DNA from: Amoebidium appalachense
Lineage: Eukaryota; Ichthyosporea
Assembly: GCA_963693365.1 (NCBI GenBank)
Contig: CAVNZM010000009.1
Coordinates: 4,836,001 to 4,900,000 of the forward strand
Reading direction: 5' to 3'
DNA length: 64,000 bases
Below the pieces are notes generated by a model. It did not search any database, had not been told where the DNA came from, and was given only the letters and a program-made list of their open reading frames with translations. Numbering within the stretch: the first letter of the stretch is position 1; the number at the start of each line of letters is the position of its first letter. The position numbers were made by a program, and so were the translations under genes. Positions 1 to 13,899 of the stretch are shown one piece after another.

Positions 1-148
1 CACTTGAAGAGTAACCTCCTTCCCTCCTCCCCTCCCCCCCCCCTCCCCCCCCTTTCCCCCCTCTTTAACCCTCCCTCTTCTTCTATCACCAATTCTCCGC
101 ACCCACTCTCCCATGAATGCATAGACTACATTGAGGAGCCCTCCCTCC

Positions 149-191
<43 letters not shown>

Positions 192-657
192 CACCACCAC
201 CACCACCACCACCACCACCACAAAATAAAAAATAAAAAAAGACACCACCACCACCACCAAAAAAAAATAAAATAAAAAAAAAAAATACATCACCACCACC
301 ACCATTGCTACCACCGCCCAGACACGTGACCCCACCCATGTTCACATGAAGCAGTATCTGAGTTGGGTTTTTCGAAAACGGTGATTGGGTCGAAACTCGG
401 GCACAGAACCCCCCCTACCAATCCCATCCCAGAAACATTACAGTTTTCTGTCAATTGTGGCAAGTTTGATTCTTGGATGCGCACAAATAAACGGGCACAC
501 ACGTGTGCCCTTGCACAAGCACACAAGCACACACACACTTTCTCTCTCGCTCGCGCTCTCTGTTTCTCTTGGCGCGGGCCATTTTGAACTCATCTGGATT
601 CACATATACCTACACGCACGCACACGCGCGCGCACCCTTCTTCACCCTACCTCCCCC

Positions 658-688
<31 letters not shown>

Positions 689-789
689 AAACCCACCCAC
701 CCACCCACCCACTCCCACCCCTCTCCACCCCTTCTCCCCCACACCTCTCCTCCTACCCACCACTACCATCACCACCACCACCAAAACTC

Positions 790-824
<35 letters not shown>

Positions 825-1038
825 ACACCCACCCGCCCACCCCACCCTCCCACCCCATCCCTTCCCCCCCCCCCCCCTCCCTACCACCACCACCACCACC
901 ATCCACCCCTCCCTCTCCCCTCCGTTTCCCTCCCCTTCCCACCCCTCCCCCTCACCCCAACCCCCCCCCCCCCCCCCCCCCCCCCCTCCCTCCCACCCAC
1001 CCACCCCTTGTCTCCCCAACACATCACACACCTTTCAG
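1..1038. repeat. Low-complexity intron sequence upstream of the pyruvate kinase exons
   Basis: This stretch is mostly poly-C, CCA/CCAC-rich and short A-rich tracts, with poly-C runs near 150-188, 655-678, 790-822 and 960-986. Open frames here are Pro/Thr/Ser homopolymer artefacts and I see no exon. The unique part at about 340-440 is a reverse-complement copy of an intron repeat found elsewhere in the window (compare 17130-17155, 17865-17910 and 53690-53735): it shares the GTCGAAACTC block and the GAAGCAGTATCTGAG block. It most likely belongs to the intron before the exon at 1039. Confidence 0.7.
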
Positions 1039-1338
1039 GACTCCGCGATACGGAAGAAACCGTCGCCATCGCCGCCGTCCATGCCGCCTACTCTCAAATG
1101 GCCGCAGCGATTATCTGTCTCACAACGTCCGGACGCACCGCCGCATACGTTTCGAAATACAGGCCCCAGTGTCCAGTTCTCACCGTGACGAGAAAGGAGC
1201 GCGTAGCAAGGCAGCTCCACCTTTATAGGTCCATATTCCCTATGCGGTACCCGTTGAAGAAGCACGAGATATTTCAGGATGATGTCGACTCGAGGATTCA
1301 CTGGTGTATTGGTATGTATGCTTATAACCCTACACACA

Positions 1339-1386
<48 letters not shown>

Positions 1387-1478
1387 CACACGCACACACA
1401 CGCGCGCGCACACACACACGTGCGCGCACACACACACACACACACACACGCACACACACGCGCGCGCGCGCGCACACA

Positions 1479-1513
<35 letters not shown>

Positions 1514-1897
1514 ACACTACTGCCGACACACAAGCAGCTGCACGCACACATGTACACACACATGCACACGCACACACAAAACTACCACCACCACGGCCAC
1601 CATCACACGAGCACGAGCGCGCAGACACACACACACCCCTTACAGACACCATATACTGTTGGTTCTTTCTTGCGTGCAGACGGATTACGTGTGGTGTGTG
1701 CCTGTGCGTATGAGTGTATGGAGAATGTTTTGGGCAGTGTGTGTTGTTGTTCCTGTGTTCTAGGTTTTTTTTGTTTTACTGTTCTTTTTTTCGTTTTTGT
1801 TTTTTTGTTTTTTTTGCCCCTCTTTTCGTCTTCTTCTTCTTCTTCTTCTTCTTTTTTTTTTTTTTTTTTTTTTGGTGGTGGTGGTGGTGGGTTGGGT

Positions 1898-1957
<60 letters not shown>

Positions 1958-2108
1958 GAGGGAGGGGGAGGAGAGGGGGCAGGGGCAGGGCACATATGAG
2001 AGACATGGAAGAATAGATGTGGAAGGTGACGACGGTGTGGCTAAGATAACTTTCACCCACTCTTCATACAAGTGCTATGCCCTCACTCACTAACTCCCAC
2101 ATGCATGG

Positions 2109-2181
<73 letters not shown>

Positions 2182-2294
2182 CGGAGGCCAAGGGTGCCGG
2201 CTACCTGCGGACGGGAGACACAGTCATTGGGATTCAAGGGTGGAGGGACGGCGTGGGCCACACCAACACCATACGCATTCTCGTGGTATCCTAA
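1039..2294 (+). CDS. Pyruvate kinase, C-terminal domain (last two exons, 5' end outside window)
   Basis: Pyruvate kinase transfers phosphate from phosphoenolpyruvate to ADP in the last step of glycolysis, in the cytosol. Two exons, 1039-1311 and 2182-2294 (stop TAA 2292-2294), encode 127 residues of the allosteric C-terminal domain. The acceptor is CCTTTCAG and the donor G|GTATGT; the second acceptor is (CA)n-CAG. The join restores the codon GCG, giving [14 protein letters not shown]. Family landmarks are visible: the phosphate-binding loop TTSGRT that holds fructose-1,6-bisphosphate in regulated enzymes, then [32 protein letters not shown], and a [15 protein letters not shown] tail matching the usual GWRPGSGxTNTMR. 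The sequence looks opisthokont-like. The catalytic A and B domains should lie to the left of the window. The family and both exon borders are clear; regulation by FBP is inferred from the loop only. Confidence 0.92.
1312..2181 (+). repeat. Pyruvate kinase last intron: (CA)n, T-rich, poly-G, (CA)n
   Basis: The last intron of the gene is nearly all simple sequence: CA/CACG repeats at about 1334-1491, poly-A 1492-1514, a T-rich block 1745-1873, GGT repeats, a poly-G run of about 65 bases up to 1956, and a pure (CA)n from about 2116 to 2180 that runs straight into the acceptor AG at 2180-2181. There is no conventional pyrimidine tract; the CA repeat occupies its place. The short unique piece 1985-2110 shows no coding signal. 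Confidence 0.75.
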
Positions 2295-2673
2295 ACACAT
2301 AAATGCATCCCGAAATTTCCGCAATTTCTTCGCCTAAACTGAACGCGGATTTGCGTCTTATTATTTTAAACATTTATGCACTGCTGAATAATTTTGATTA
2401 ATTTTTATCTCCTGGTACAAAACTCGATTTGGTATGGGTGCCTCTTTTGTCGCGCCTTTTTTGCGCAAACCTCCTACGGTACCAAAAACTTAAATATCCT
2501 GCGGTTGCGAATTTTCGCGCTCCATCGCATTCTAATCGCCTGTATTTGAAAATGCCCCGACACGTGTACCAACGTAAGAGAATTCAGCTCTTTTGGGTTA
2601 GTTATCGAGATATATTTGGATGGTTGAGGGTTAGATAATGTTTGTGTGTGTGCTTTTTTTTTTTTGTTTGTTT

Positions 2674-2750
<77 letters not shown>

Positions 2751-2832
2751 GTATGTGTGTGAGCGATGTGTGTGTGCATGTGTATATGTTTCACACTGTG
2801 CTTGCATGCGTGTGCGTGTTCGTGTGTGTGCG

Positions 2833-2874
<42 letters not shown>

Positions 2875-4540
2875 TGTTTTTACAGCGAGACAGACTGGGG
2901 TGTGGGTAGGGAGTTATATCAATAGTGATAAACTCGGTATTGATATATTACGGTGCTATTTCAATGTTATCATCAGGACATGCCGGCACCATGTCCTTTA
3001 ACATGGAAAGATTCCCTGCCGCATAGCTTTGTGCCTATGTAAAATCAACCAATAAATAATGCCATTTGCACCGGCGTGACATCCACCTGGATCATTGGTA
3101 CTTTACACCCATACATCAGTATTGGTGACCTGCAAAGGAAAAGGTCTTTATTCACCTCGTAAAGATAGAGAGGGGGGGGGGGGGGGGAAGAGAAGAACAC
3201 TGCATTGTGCTGAGCTCTCACCTGGGCCTGACTAATTAGGCTTCCCTCCCTGTCTTTGTTCTCGCTTCGACTGCGCGACTATCCCCCCCTTATCCCCCCC
3301 TCCCCCCCTTCCCCCTTCCGGGGATCCCCCTCTCCCCACGCACACGGCACTTTCCGGTGGGTGGGAGTGACGGGAATCTCGAGCACCCCTTCAAGTTTCA
3401 CAAAAGGACCCCCCTTCAAGATTAGAAAAAACGGTAGCTTGATTTACCGCTGTTCTGCTGCAGCTCAGTGCTATGGTGCTTTGAGATCTTGAATTCAAAT
3501 TTCAACCCCCTCCCCCCCCCCCCCCCCCCCCCCCCCCACCCACCCTCCTCCCCCCCCCCCCCCCCCCCCCCCTCTCCCCGACAAGCCCCAACCTCAACTA
3601 CATACAGGTGCACGTGTGTAGAACATGAGTACCAGTACACATACTCACATCCACATACACACGCGCACATCTACACGCACATACATGCACATACACACTT
3701 ACGTGACTTACGTATACACACGTGTACACACACACACATGCGCATATGTACACATGCATGCACACACGCACAGAGCTATGTCATGCATATATAGTACATG
3801 TACACAGATACACGTGCACATACTCGCGCACATATGCATGTACACACACACACACACGGGGTTAAAGTGGCCATGGTGCTCCACGTGTCATGTGCAGGGA
3901 TCCCATGCTATGTACATTACCGATGATACACCATCTTATGAATAGTATCTACTAGGCCTGCACAATATTCCTACTCTTTTTGTTGTTTTATTATTCTTTA
4001 ATTTTTGATAGTATCACCGGGAGGCTGCAAATATTATTCCTGCTTTTTTAGTTGTTCTTTAGAAGCTTTCTTTTTAAGTTTATTGAGAGTCTCGGCCGCC
4101 AGGGGACTGCGAATCTTATTGTATCTTAAAGAATTGCCGCTGCAACTATATAGAATATGTACACATCGAAGGAAAACACTGTTACATTGTAATGTACCCA
4201 GCTTAATCCGAGGAGGTGGGGGACTCGATCGACGTGAGGTATTAAAGTTTCTACCTAGGCCTCGGGCTCGTCCCCCCCCCCCCCCCCCCCTCCCCCCCCC
4301 TCCCTCTATCTCCCCCACCGCCGGGTATACACCCTCGAGAGATCTCGCCCTCTCCCCTCTTCCTCCCCATCTCCCCCCCCCCTCCCCAACCCTAAACCAT
4401 CCCACCCAACCCTTCCCCTCCCCCCCTTCCCCCCCCTCTTCCCCCCCTTCCCCCCCCCCCCCCCATCCACCCGGCCGCCCATCCACCCACCTACCCCCCA
4501 CTCCCCCCCCTCCACCCGGCATGTCGTTCTGGAGCCCACA
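2295..4540. other. Pyruvate kinase 3' flank and spacer, no gene seen
   Basis: After the stop codon come about 330 bases of AT-richer unique sequence likely to include the 3' UTR, then a poly-G run (about 2689-2748), GT repeats, and more unique sequence. An AATAAA lies at 3051-3056, and several AT-rich possibilities lie nearer the stop. The stretch 3250-3600 is C-rich; 3640-3860 is CA-rich; 3940-4260 is unique and AT-rich without a convincing exon on either strand. Poly-C/CCT tracts fill 4270-4515. Confidence 0.5.
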
Positions 4541-4574
4541 CGTGCATTGTGTGCATCGCGGATTGGCTGTTGCA

Positions 4575-5620
4575 ACACGCACACACACGCACACACACGC
4601 ACACACATGCACACACACGCACACACACGCACACACACGCACACACACTACACCCGCACACACCCGCACACACGCACGCATGCGCGCGCACACGCGCGCA
4701 CACACGCACGCACACGCGCGCACACGCGCGCACACGCGCACACACACGCACACACACACGCACACACACAACGCGCGCACACACACACGCACACACACAG
4801 GCGCGCGCACGCACACACACACACACAGATGCACACAGATGCACACACATGCACACACATGCACACACATGCACACACATGCACACACATGCACACACAT
4901 GCACACACATGCACACACATGCACACACATGCACAAACATGCACACACATGCACACACATGCACACACATAATCATGTGTATTCACATGTCATGCACACA
5001 CATGCACACATGCACACACATGCACACATGCACACACATGCACACATGCACACACGTGCACACACGTGCACACACACACACACACACATGCACACACACA
5101 CACACACGCACACACACACACACACGCACACACGCACACGCGCGCACGCGCGCACGCACGCGCACACATACGCGCGCACGCGCACACATGCGCGCGCGCG
5201 CGCACACATACGCGCACGCACACGCGCATACATACGCGCACACGCGCACACACACGCGCACACACGCACACACACGCACACACGCACACACACGCACACA
5301 CGCGCACACGCGCACACACGCGCACACACGCACACACGCACACACACGCACACACGCGCACACACGCACACACACGCGCACACACGCACACACACGCACA
5401 CACACGCACACACACGCACACACACGCACACACATGCACACACGCACACACGCACACACACGCACAAACACGCACACACGCACACACACGCACACACACG
5501 CACACACACGCACACACACGCACACACACACACGCACACACATGCACACACATGCACACACATGCACACACATGCACACACATACACACACATGCACACA
5601 CACGCACACATGCAGATACA
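4575..5620. repeat. Compound CA/CG/CATG microsatellite of about 1 kb with higher-order units
   Basis: This is almost pure alternating purine-pyrimidine sequence for about 1 kb. It changes register along its length: CACACACG units at about 4580-4650, CGCGCA-rich units at 4675-4810, a 10-base unit GCACACACAT repeated about thirteen times at 4843-4970, a short break at 4970-4992, then GCACACAT and CACG mixtures to 5620, closing with the CATG form again. It is open in several frames on both strands (His-Thr, Cys-Val), which is an artefact. Such DNA has Z-DNA-forming potential. Confidence 0.9.
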
Positions 5621-5639
5621 GTGTTATTGGTGACATACG

Positions 5640-7039
<1,400 letters not shown>

Positions 7040-7040
<1 letters not shown>

Positions 7041-7110
7041 ACAACGATATTCGTGATTCACAAAAAAGTTAATGTCGACGTCATGTCTGCTGGATGCCGG
7101 CGTGGTTGGT

Positions 7111-7142
<32 letters not shown>

Positions 7143-7341
7143 CAGTGGGACCCCCCCATCCCTCCGGGCCCCCCCCTCCTGTCTCTCCCTCCTCCCTCCC
7201 TCATCCCCCCCCCCCCCCCCCCAAAAGGGAGGTCCCCCTCTGTATACACCTCCGGTCCTTGCAGTGAGGCTTGGTCCTCATTCATTCTCGGTACGATGTC
7301 CTTGTACCACTTCGAATCCCAACCTCCCCCCTTCAAAAACA

Positions 7342-7435
<94 letters not shown>

Positions 7436-7500
7436 ACACTGCCTCAATGCCTACTACTTCCCTCTCTCTTTTCTATCTTTCGCTCTCTCACTCCCTCTCT

Positions 7501-7539
<39 letters not shown>

Positions 7540-8357
7540 CCCCTCCCCCCCCTTCCCCCCCCTCTCTCTCCTCCTCTCGAGGCGCCCCCTCTCCCTCGCA
7601 CTCTCTCCGTCTCTGAGACCCTCTCCTCCTCCCTCCTCTCTCTTGTGTGTGTGTGTGTGTTGTGTGTTTTTGTGTTTGCGTGCGTGTGTTTGTGTGCGTT
7701 GTGTGTTTTGTGTTTGCGTGCGTGTGTTTGTGTGTGTGTGTGTGTGTGCCCCGGAGTGCACGTGTACCCTAAATCCAAGTGTTTTCTGCAAGTGCAGCTG
7801 CATCTGCCGAAGTTGATTGATGTCATTTCAAAACGCTGCACGTCCCCCGACATGCGCATGGTCTGAATAACAACACCACGCTCGGCGGAAAGTGCGATGC
7901 TCATTCGCTTGCTTATTATTTATTCTTGTGTTTACTGCTGTATGTCATTGAGCAAGATGATACTGATTCTAAACACCGTTACACTCGGACCGTGACACGT
8001 GATGCATTGCGTTCAACGCCGAGTCGACATCATCACGGTACGATGATATCGATCATGAGCCAAGTTTTATCATCAGTAGCGTGTATGCACAAACAGTATC
8101 TGCGCCAGCTGGTGAGTATTCGTAACATCCCCCGAGTCATCCCGCCACGCCACTGTGTGAGAGTAGTTGGCTATAGTAGTCACACAATGAGGTCAGGAGG
8201 CACTACTTTCGAGCTCAGACACGGGCACCTCAGGCCGACGTACGGACTGTGATATAATGGCGACATGTCACTGTGGCCCCCACAGCGAGGGCAATATATT
8301 CTACAGTAGTCACTTCGAAGTTAGAAAGCTGAGCGAATGGATTGGCGTAAATAGCAA
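7040..8357. other. Spacer: poly-C, (CA)n, (CT)n and unique sequence
   Basis: Simple sequence occupies about 7113-7230 (poly-C), 7341-7434 ((CA)n of about 94 bases), 7450-7640 (CT-rich) and 7645-7748 (GT-rich). The unique stretch 7750-8357 has an ATG at 8041 and a good donor-like CTG|GTGAGT at 8109-8116, so a short first exon of a + strand gene is conceivable, but I found no downstream exon to join it. Confidence 0.4.
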
Positions 8358-8365
8358 CCTGTGAC

Positions 8366-8681
8366 CAGGGGTGTGGCAGAGCCTCAATGACTTGACTTGA
8401 CTTATAGTTATAATTGTTTGCTGGGTTTGATGACTTGATTTGACTTAGAAGTCGCGACTTGGAAGAATACTATTTTCAGTAGCTCATCTGGCCGGCTGGG
8501 CCACGGGCGGGCATTGCGCCCCCCTTTCCCACCCTCCCACCTATGCTTCCCTGCCCAAGCCCCCCTCCCCCCCTCTAGCCTCTCAGGCCTATGTCCGGCC
8601 TCATGGCTTGACTTGACTTGGTTGAAGTCAGGTGCTTGGTAACTTCAAATCGCGACTTGAAGTCAAGTCGCCACACCCCTG
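8366..8681. mobile_element. hAT-like MITE with 12-bp terminal inverted repeats and an imperfect 8-bp target duplication
   Basis: The element begins CAGGGGTGTGGC (8366-8377) and ends with its exact reverse complement GCCACACCCCTG (8670-8681). It is flanked by CCTGTGAC (8358-8365) and CCTGTGGC (8682-8689), an 8-bp duplication with one mismatch. An 8-bp target site and CAGGG termini are typical of hAT elements. Inside the ends, GACTTGACTT-type repeats occur in opposite orientations (about 8389-8415 and 8610-8670), giving foldback potential. It has no transposase frame, so it would be non-autonomous. Confidence 0.75.
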
Positions 8682-8689
8682 CCTGTGGC

Positions 8690-10166
8690 CCCCCCAAACT
8701 TTTGTTTTGGCATACGCTGGCTTGAACTTCAGTTGCTTCAGAGAAATGATGGTTGGTTTACACGGTCTATATTCGGAGAATCGGAAGTCGTGAGATAAGA
8801 GAAAATATCTCAAAAATCAATACCAAAGAAAAACTTGGAAGGAAGAAACTTTATGTTTTGAAAGTTTGTTTAAGAACACTGACTTTAATGTGTATCAAAT
8901 GTAAAGATTATGAGGATGACCGAGAAGAGCTGCGCTAGCGCTCCTGCAGTGCATGTGCCAAATGATGCACGCTGGCGCCGCTGCAAGATTGCAAATGTCC
9001 CGAGTCGTTACCAGTTGACAGTCTAGCGTTATTACAACTCATCACACACCTACATGTCGTTAATAAACAGCACATTCCATCCCCTTATCAATATGTCTGC
9101 AGTTTGAATGAACGGTGGATCCCGCCAACATATGAAACCGGTCACGGATATTGCTCGTACTGGGTAAAAAAGGCAGCGATCTGATAACTTGCTGCTTTTT
9201 ATCGGATTGGAATGTTTTTCCCTCTGAGGCAGTCTCAGCCATGGCCCATTGGTCACAGTGCGCAGCGCGCTGCGAGTGCCAGCAACTGCCACTAAGCCGA
9301 TCCATGGAGACCAAGTTTTTTGAGGGTAGGCATGGGTGCGCGACTAAACAATATCAGGAGCCCTATACAATCCAATATTATACATGAATAGAGACGTTGA
9401 GCTTATAAATTTTAAGAGACTCACTCTTATTGGAGATAAAACAAAAAAGTGGTCTACAAGATGCCTAACGTTCCTCAGTTCCTGAGTGCCATGGCCCATG
9501 CGCATGCATTGGGAATAAAAATTTAACTCTGGTATTCATTTGGAATGTACACCGATTGTTTGCTATCAGTAATTGCAACAACTCTAATCGTCAAAGGGCG
9601 TGTAGCCTATATATGTCTAAGTACATATACCAATAGCAGGAAATCAATATGATAAAAGGCTTTGAAGTGAAAAACTTAGCGATAAGGTTTATAAGGGCAG
9701 CATTTTGGACGTATACCATTCATTTGGCCCACAGCCTTCTGCAGTTGAGACCGGTCATTCTACCAAACTTAAAAACCCCAACACTTTGTTGAAAACGCTA
9801 GTTTGATTCGCTTAAATTATTATAAGTGACTCTAAATCCATATTTAAAGCTTACAATCAGGATCTAAATCTGGTGTTTGAGTGTGTTTCTCGAGCACATT
9901 CCTTACAGCCCTGTGCAGCGATGCTGTTCGACCAAGCCTTCACCAGCGTGCCCGTGTCACACACGTTCACACACACGTAGACCGTCCTACTTGCATGGTG
10001 TAGTTGTGAGAGGGAAACACGCACGTCTGCACGGCGTGTGAAAAACCCTAGTGTTTTTGAGACTCTTCTAGGACTCCGGCTTTCACGCCGGCAGCGCTCT
10101 TAGTAAACGACCATTTTTCAATAGGCAGCACAGAAAGAGGGAGGGAAACACAAACGTGGTAACAAA
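8690..10166. other. Unique spacer upstream of the membrane glycoprotein gene; probable promoter region
   Basis: This is one of the few long microsatellite-free stretches. No exon can be defended on either strand; the open frames are short and unlike any family I know. The last part should hold the promoter and 5' UTR of the gene at 10167, but no TATA box or other element stands out enough to place. Confidence 0.4.
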
Positions 10167-12967
10167 TTGAAAATGAAATCAGCACTTGGTATGCTCGCCG
10201 TGGCCTCGGCCGCCTACGGCGCAGTTGTGAATGTTGCGCCAGGCGCTGGCACTCTTAGCGCAGCCATCGCCTCTGCTAACGATGGAGACATAATCACCCT
10301 GTCAAACGGGTTATATTCCGAGACAGCTATTATTGAATTCAACAAGACAATCTCGATCATCGGTGCGGGCACAGGTTCTGTTGTGTCTGTGAACGGTAAC
10401 AGTGTTCCCGTTGTGTTCAAGTCCACGTCACTCCAAACCACGTTTTCCAAGTTTTCCATCTCGAACACAGTCACATCGACCTCTTGCTCCCTTGGGCTGC
10501 CCATTGCCCTTCAGGGGAATTTCAGCCTGGCGATTCTTAACCCTACCCTGACCGGTGGGGTTGTGAGCTTCACGGGCGACCTGGGCAACTGGTTTGACAC
10601 CCGCACGGTAAGCATACTCGTTTGACATTCGTATTACTCTTTCGGCCTTTTTCTTTTTTGGTAGGGAATGGGAGTGAAAGCTAGATGGAGTTCGAATGCT
10701 GATGGAGGGACTTTGGACAAAGGTAGCGGCTTTGGTTGTGGTGAGAGAAAAACAGTGTGAGGGTTTTTATGGTGTTTATTTCACCTTGTCGTTTTAATAA
10801 CCCAATGCCGTTGAAGCACGCTTTCTAAACTTGCAGAACGCCGTTTACCTTTCCTTTCCTCCGGTTTGGTCATGGCATTGCTGGTAGATGTGAGTGGTTG
10901 TGACTTGGTCATATGTTGGCTGTTTTAGCTTCCCAACAGAGATCTAAAACACACTTTTTCCCAACAGCTGAACGACTTCAGCTTCGGTGTGTGTAAGCTC
11001 TCCACCGACCCAGACAAGCTCAAGGGAGGAAGCTTCCAGCTTGCTAGCAACTGCCACGGCCAGGTCCCCATCTCCATTGACTTCAGCAAACTGATGAACT
11101 GCAACGTTGAGAAGTTCACCACTGATAGGTTCCAGTCCTACCGTGGCCTGATGGATGCCTCCATGACGGAGTATGTGGAGCATTCCGAGCCCGGAAAGCT
11201 CCTGCGTATGCCCCGTACGCGCAAGGGTAATTCGCAGGCCAAGATGCTGCTGCAGCTTGACAGGGTTGGAAGGGTCATGGCCTCACTGCGTACTGACTAC
11301 CTTAATGCTGAGTTGCAGGTCAGTGCCTCGTTTTCTTCGTTGTTAATTGTTCTGAAAGGTTTAGCTGGAAATGGGAACTGGGAACTGGCTTTTCGGTTGG
11401 AAAGAATGTGCTCAAAGAAAGGATATTTCTACCTGGGTAGTTGTCTTGCACAGTATTCGACAGCTATCTAAGGGGAGGTTCCTCTTGTTTTGGAAAAAAT
11501 CCATGATGTTACTATGCTCTACTTTCATGGTAGCTCTTTCTGAATATCTTTTCGCTTCCCTGGCTTCATTCTCACCCCCACATGTTCTTTGTACAGGCCG
11601 TCATCACCAAAGTTGACGTGCAGCAGATCAGCGACAACCAGTCCGTCATCGAGCTTAACGTCACCCTGCCTGCCCCCTACAAGATTATCGGAAACACCAG
11701 CGCCATCGTCACCATTTCCAACGGTGATGATTGGCGTGCAGAGGCCGGAAACTGGTCCATTGTGGGCGGGGTCGAATGCGATGGCCTGGACGTGGGCCAG
11801 CTTTGCAACCAGACTGTCCGATTCAACGTTACGGCGTGTGATCTTACCGCCACCTACGTCATCACCGAAGTCCCCATCGACTGTATGAACACGGACGCAA
11901 TGGGTCTTTCGTACGACGGCCGCTGCCCTATCGCGTACCAAAAGGCAAACATTACGTTCGACATCGACACCAACAACTTCTGCGACGAAGAGGTTTACAA
12001 CCTCAACGCTCTGTTCGAGCTTGAGATTGTTCTCCGTCCCGACGACGGCTCCTACGTGGGAACGCGCCCCGACAACGTTTTCGTCCTTGGCGCCCGTTCT
12101 TACTGGACCATCTATATTTGGACCAACTCTACGGGTGTGGGTATTCGCGATGCTCAGATCATCAACGCCACCCGCACCTCTACCGGCGACTGCTCGCCTT
12201 ACCCGGGTTACCTCAACGACACCAACCAGCTTCTCCAGACGTTCACCAACGCAGAGTACCCCGCGCGCATCAACTTCCCCATGCTTGTGACGAACGCCAT
12301 GACGTGCACGGACGCCAATGTTCTCTTCGTTAATGTCACGCACAACTTCACCGTCCGCGTGGACTATATCGACAGTACATTCCGCCGTCGCCGTCGTGAC
12401 ATTGAGTACAACAATTACGTAGAGGAGTCGTACAAGAACGGATACAGCCGCGAGGCCCGCGACACGCGCGAATCCAAGGTGTCTGCCGGCGTCGGCGTCA
12501 AGTACACCAAAGAGGACCTTCTGGAGAAGCCCCAGGCCCAGAACACCATGGAAGGATCCGGGCCCACCACCGCCACAATCCTTCTGGCAATCTCCGCCGC
12601 CCTCTTCTCCCTCGTGTGTTGCTGCTCATGCTGCGTTCTTTGCGGTGTCGTTGTTAAGCGCCGCCGCCAGCAAAAGGAGAAGGAAGCCCAGTTTGGAACG
12701 ACTAGCTTCGCTACTTCCGCCCCCAGCGTCGGTTTCTCGACGATGAAACTCAACGCGCCTTCTGCCGATCAGTTCTCTGCAGGCCAGTCCCGTTTGATTG
12801 ATCATTTGTCGCGCCAGCAGCAAAACATGAACTCCCCTAGCTCGTTTGGGCCCGTCACCATGGCTACGTCCTTGACTACGGCTCAGCCCGCAAAGGGCCT
12901 TCGTGTGGCTAGCATGTCTGGTTTCACTGCAACCAACGACCAGATGAGGGGCAGTTTCCGCAAGTAG
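10167..12967 (+). CDS. Secreted/type I membrane glycoprotein with furin-like site, family unknown
   Basis: Exons 10167-10607, 10968-11318 and 11597-12967 join in phase 0 (donors GTAAGC and GTCAGT; acceptors CCCAACAG and TTGTACAG) to encode 720 residues. Residues 1-18 form a signal peptide. Residues 20-75 resemble the start of a pectin-lyase-like beta-helix (a GDIITLSNGLY stretch). The large ectodomain is rich in Cys and N-glycosylation sequons. A basic FRRRRRD motif at 526-532 looks like a furin site. A hydrophobic Cys-rich membrane segment spans about 590-617, followed by KRRR and a Ser/Thr-rich cytoplasmic tail of about 100 residues. A furin site about 60 residues before the membrane recalls zona-pellucida-type proteins, but I cannot confirm a ZP domain. 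The gene is GC-rich at third positions, has two short introns and is free of microsatellites, unlike its neighbours. Cell-surface adhesion or wall function is only a guess. Confidence 0.85.
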
Positions 12968-13324
12968 AGAGTCTATCAAAAGGCCATGTCGCTATATATA
13001 GGACATGATGCTATTACAGACTGGTCAGTTGGGCCAGGTGCATTACTTGTGTGTGGTACTTACTAGTGCCCATGCTTAGCGGAGAGTGTCTGGAAGCTTT
13101 ATTTGTGTGTAATGTAACTTGTCGCTGACTTAGCCTAATATGGGAGAGAAAACCCTGCATAATAGTGCCTGGCGCTCCCTTAAACTCAAGGGAGGCCAAA
13201 TAACCAATCGCAACGCTCGGATAGTTTTTGTTTGCCATTAATCAGTTAGAAAGATTGCACCCGGGACCCTTGATGGGTCCACGATCTGTGATCACGGAGA
13301 TAAGAAAGGTATCGTCGGAGAGAA

Positions 13325-13330
13325 AATAAA
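13325..13330 (+). terminator. Candidate polyadenylation signal AATAAA of the glycoprotein gene
   Basis: AATAAA lies about 360 bases after the TAG at 12965-12967, at the end of unique 3' sequence. It is the best match in this stretch; no transcript evidence is available. Confidence 0.45.
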
Positions 13331-13833
13331 GCCGAAGCATAAGTTTATACTCGAACTGACGAAATGAGAACTACTCATTACATTGAAGGTGTAATCCAAA
13401 TTCAGCCCCCCCCCCCCCTCTCCAACTTCCCCCTTTTCCCTCAGAAATCTGATTCGGGGTTTTGTGACAGTTCTGTGCTGCTATCCAGCCCTCAAATGCG
13501 CATTTATATGAACATCCCCCCCCCCCCCCCCCCCCCCTTTTCCCCCTTTCTTCCCTTTCCCCAGCGCAGCCCCTTGTGTATTTCCAATTTGTGATGCTGA
13601 ACGTGACAGTCACTCTCCTGACAAACCTTCCTTTTTTTTTTTTTTTTTTTTTTTTTGGTTTTGTGAACTTGACACATACACCCCATATGCATCTGGCCTA
13701 CAAAATGACGCCAACTTGCCCTTAACGTTGTTTTATCGGCTATTTATTAAAGAAGTGTGTGTGTGTGTGTGTGTGTGCGGTGCGTGAACATGTGTGGCTG
13801 TGGCATCATCTGGCCGAGTAGTCCCAACCGACA

Positions 13834-13899
13834 TTTTTAAAGTGGAATTGCGGATCCAGTCAAACGGCTCACTTTTTTTAAAGTGGAATTGCGGATCCA
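13834..13899. repeat. Two-copy direct repeat, 41-bp period
   Basis: The block containing TTTAAAGTGGAATTGCGGAT occurs at about 13834-13858 and again at 13875-13899 with nearly perfect identity, separated by 16 bases. It is probably a recent local duplication. Confidence 0.8.

Noticed and set aside
7750-7866. Open + strand tail LHLPKLIDVISKRCTSPDMRMV ending in a stop
   Set aside because: There is no convincing acceptor or upstream exon and no recognised family.
8041-8116. Possible first exon ending CTG|GTGAGT on the + strand
   Set aside because: The donor is good, but no downstream exon with a compatible phase or family match was found, so it is not called as a gene.
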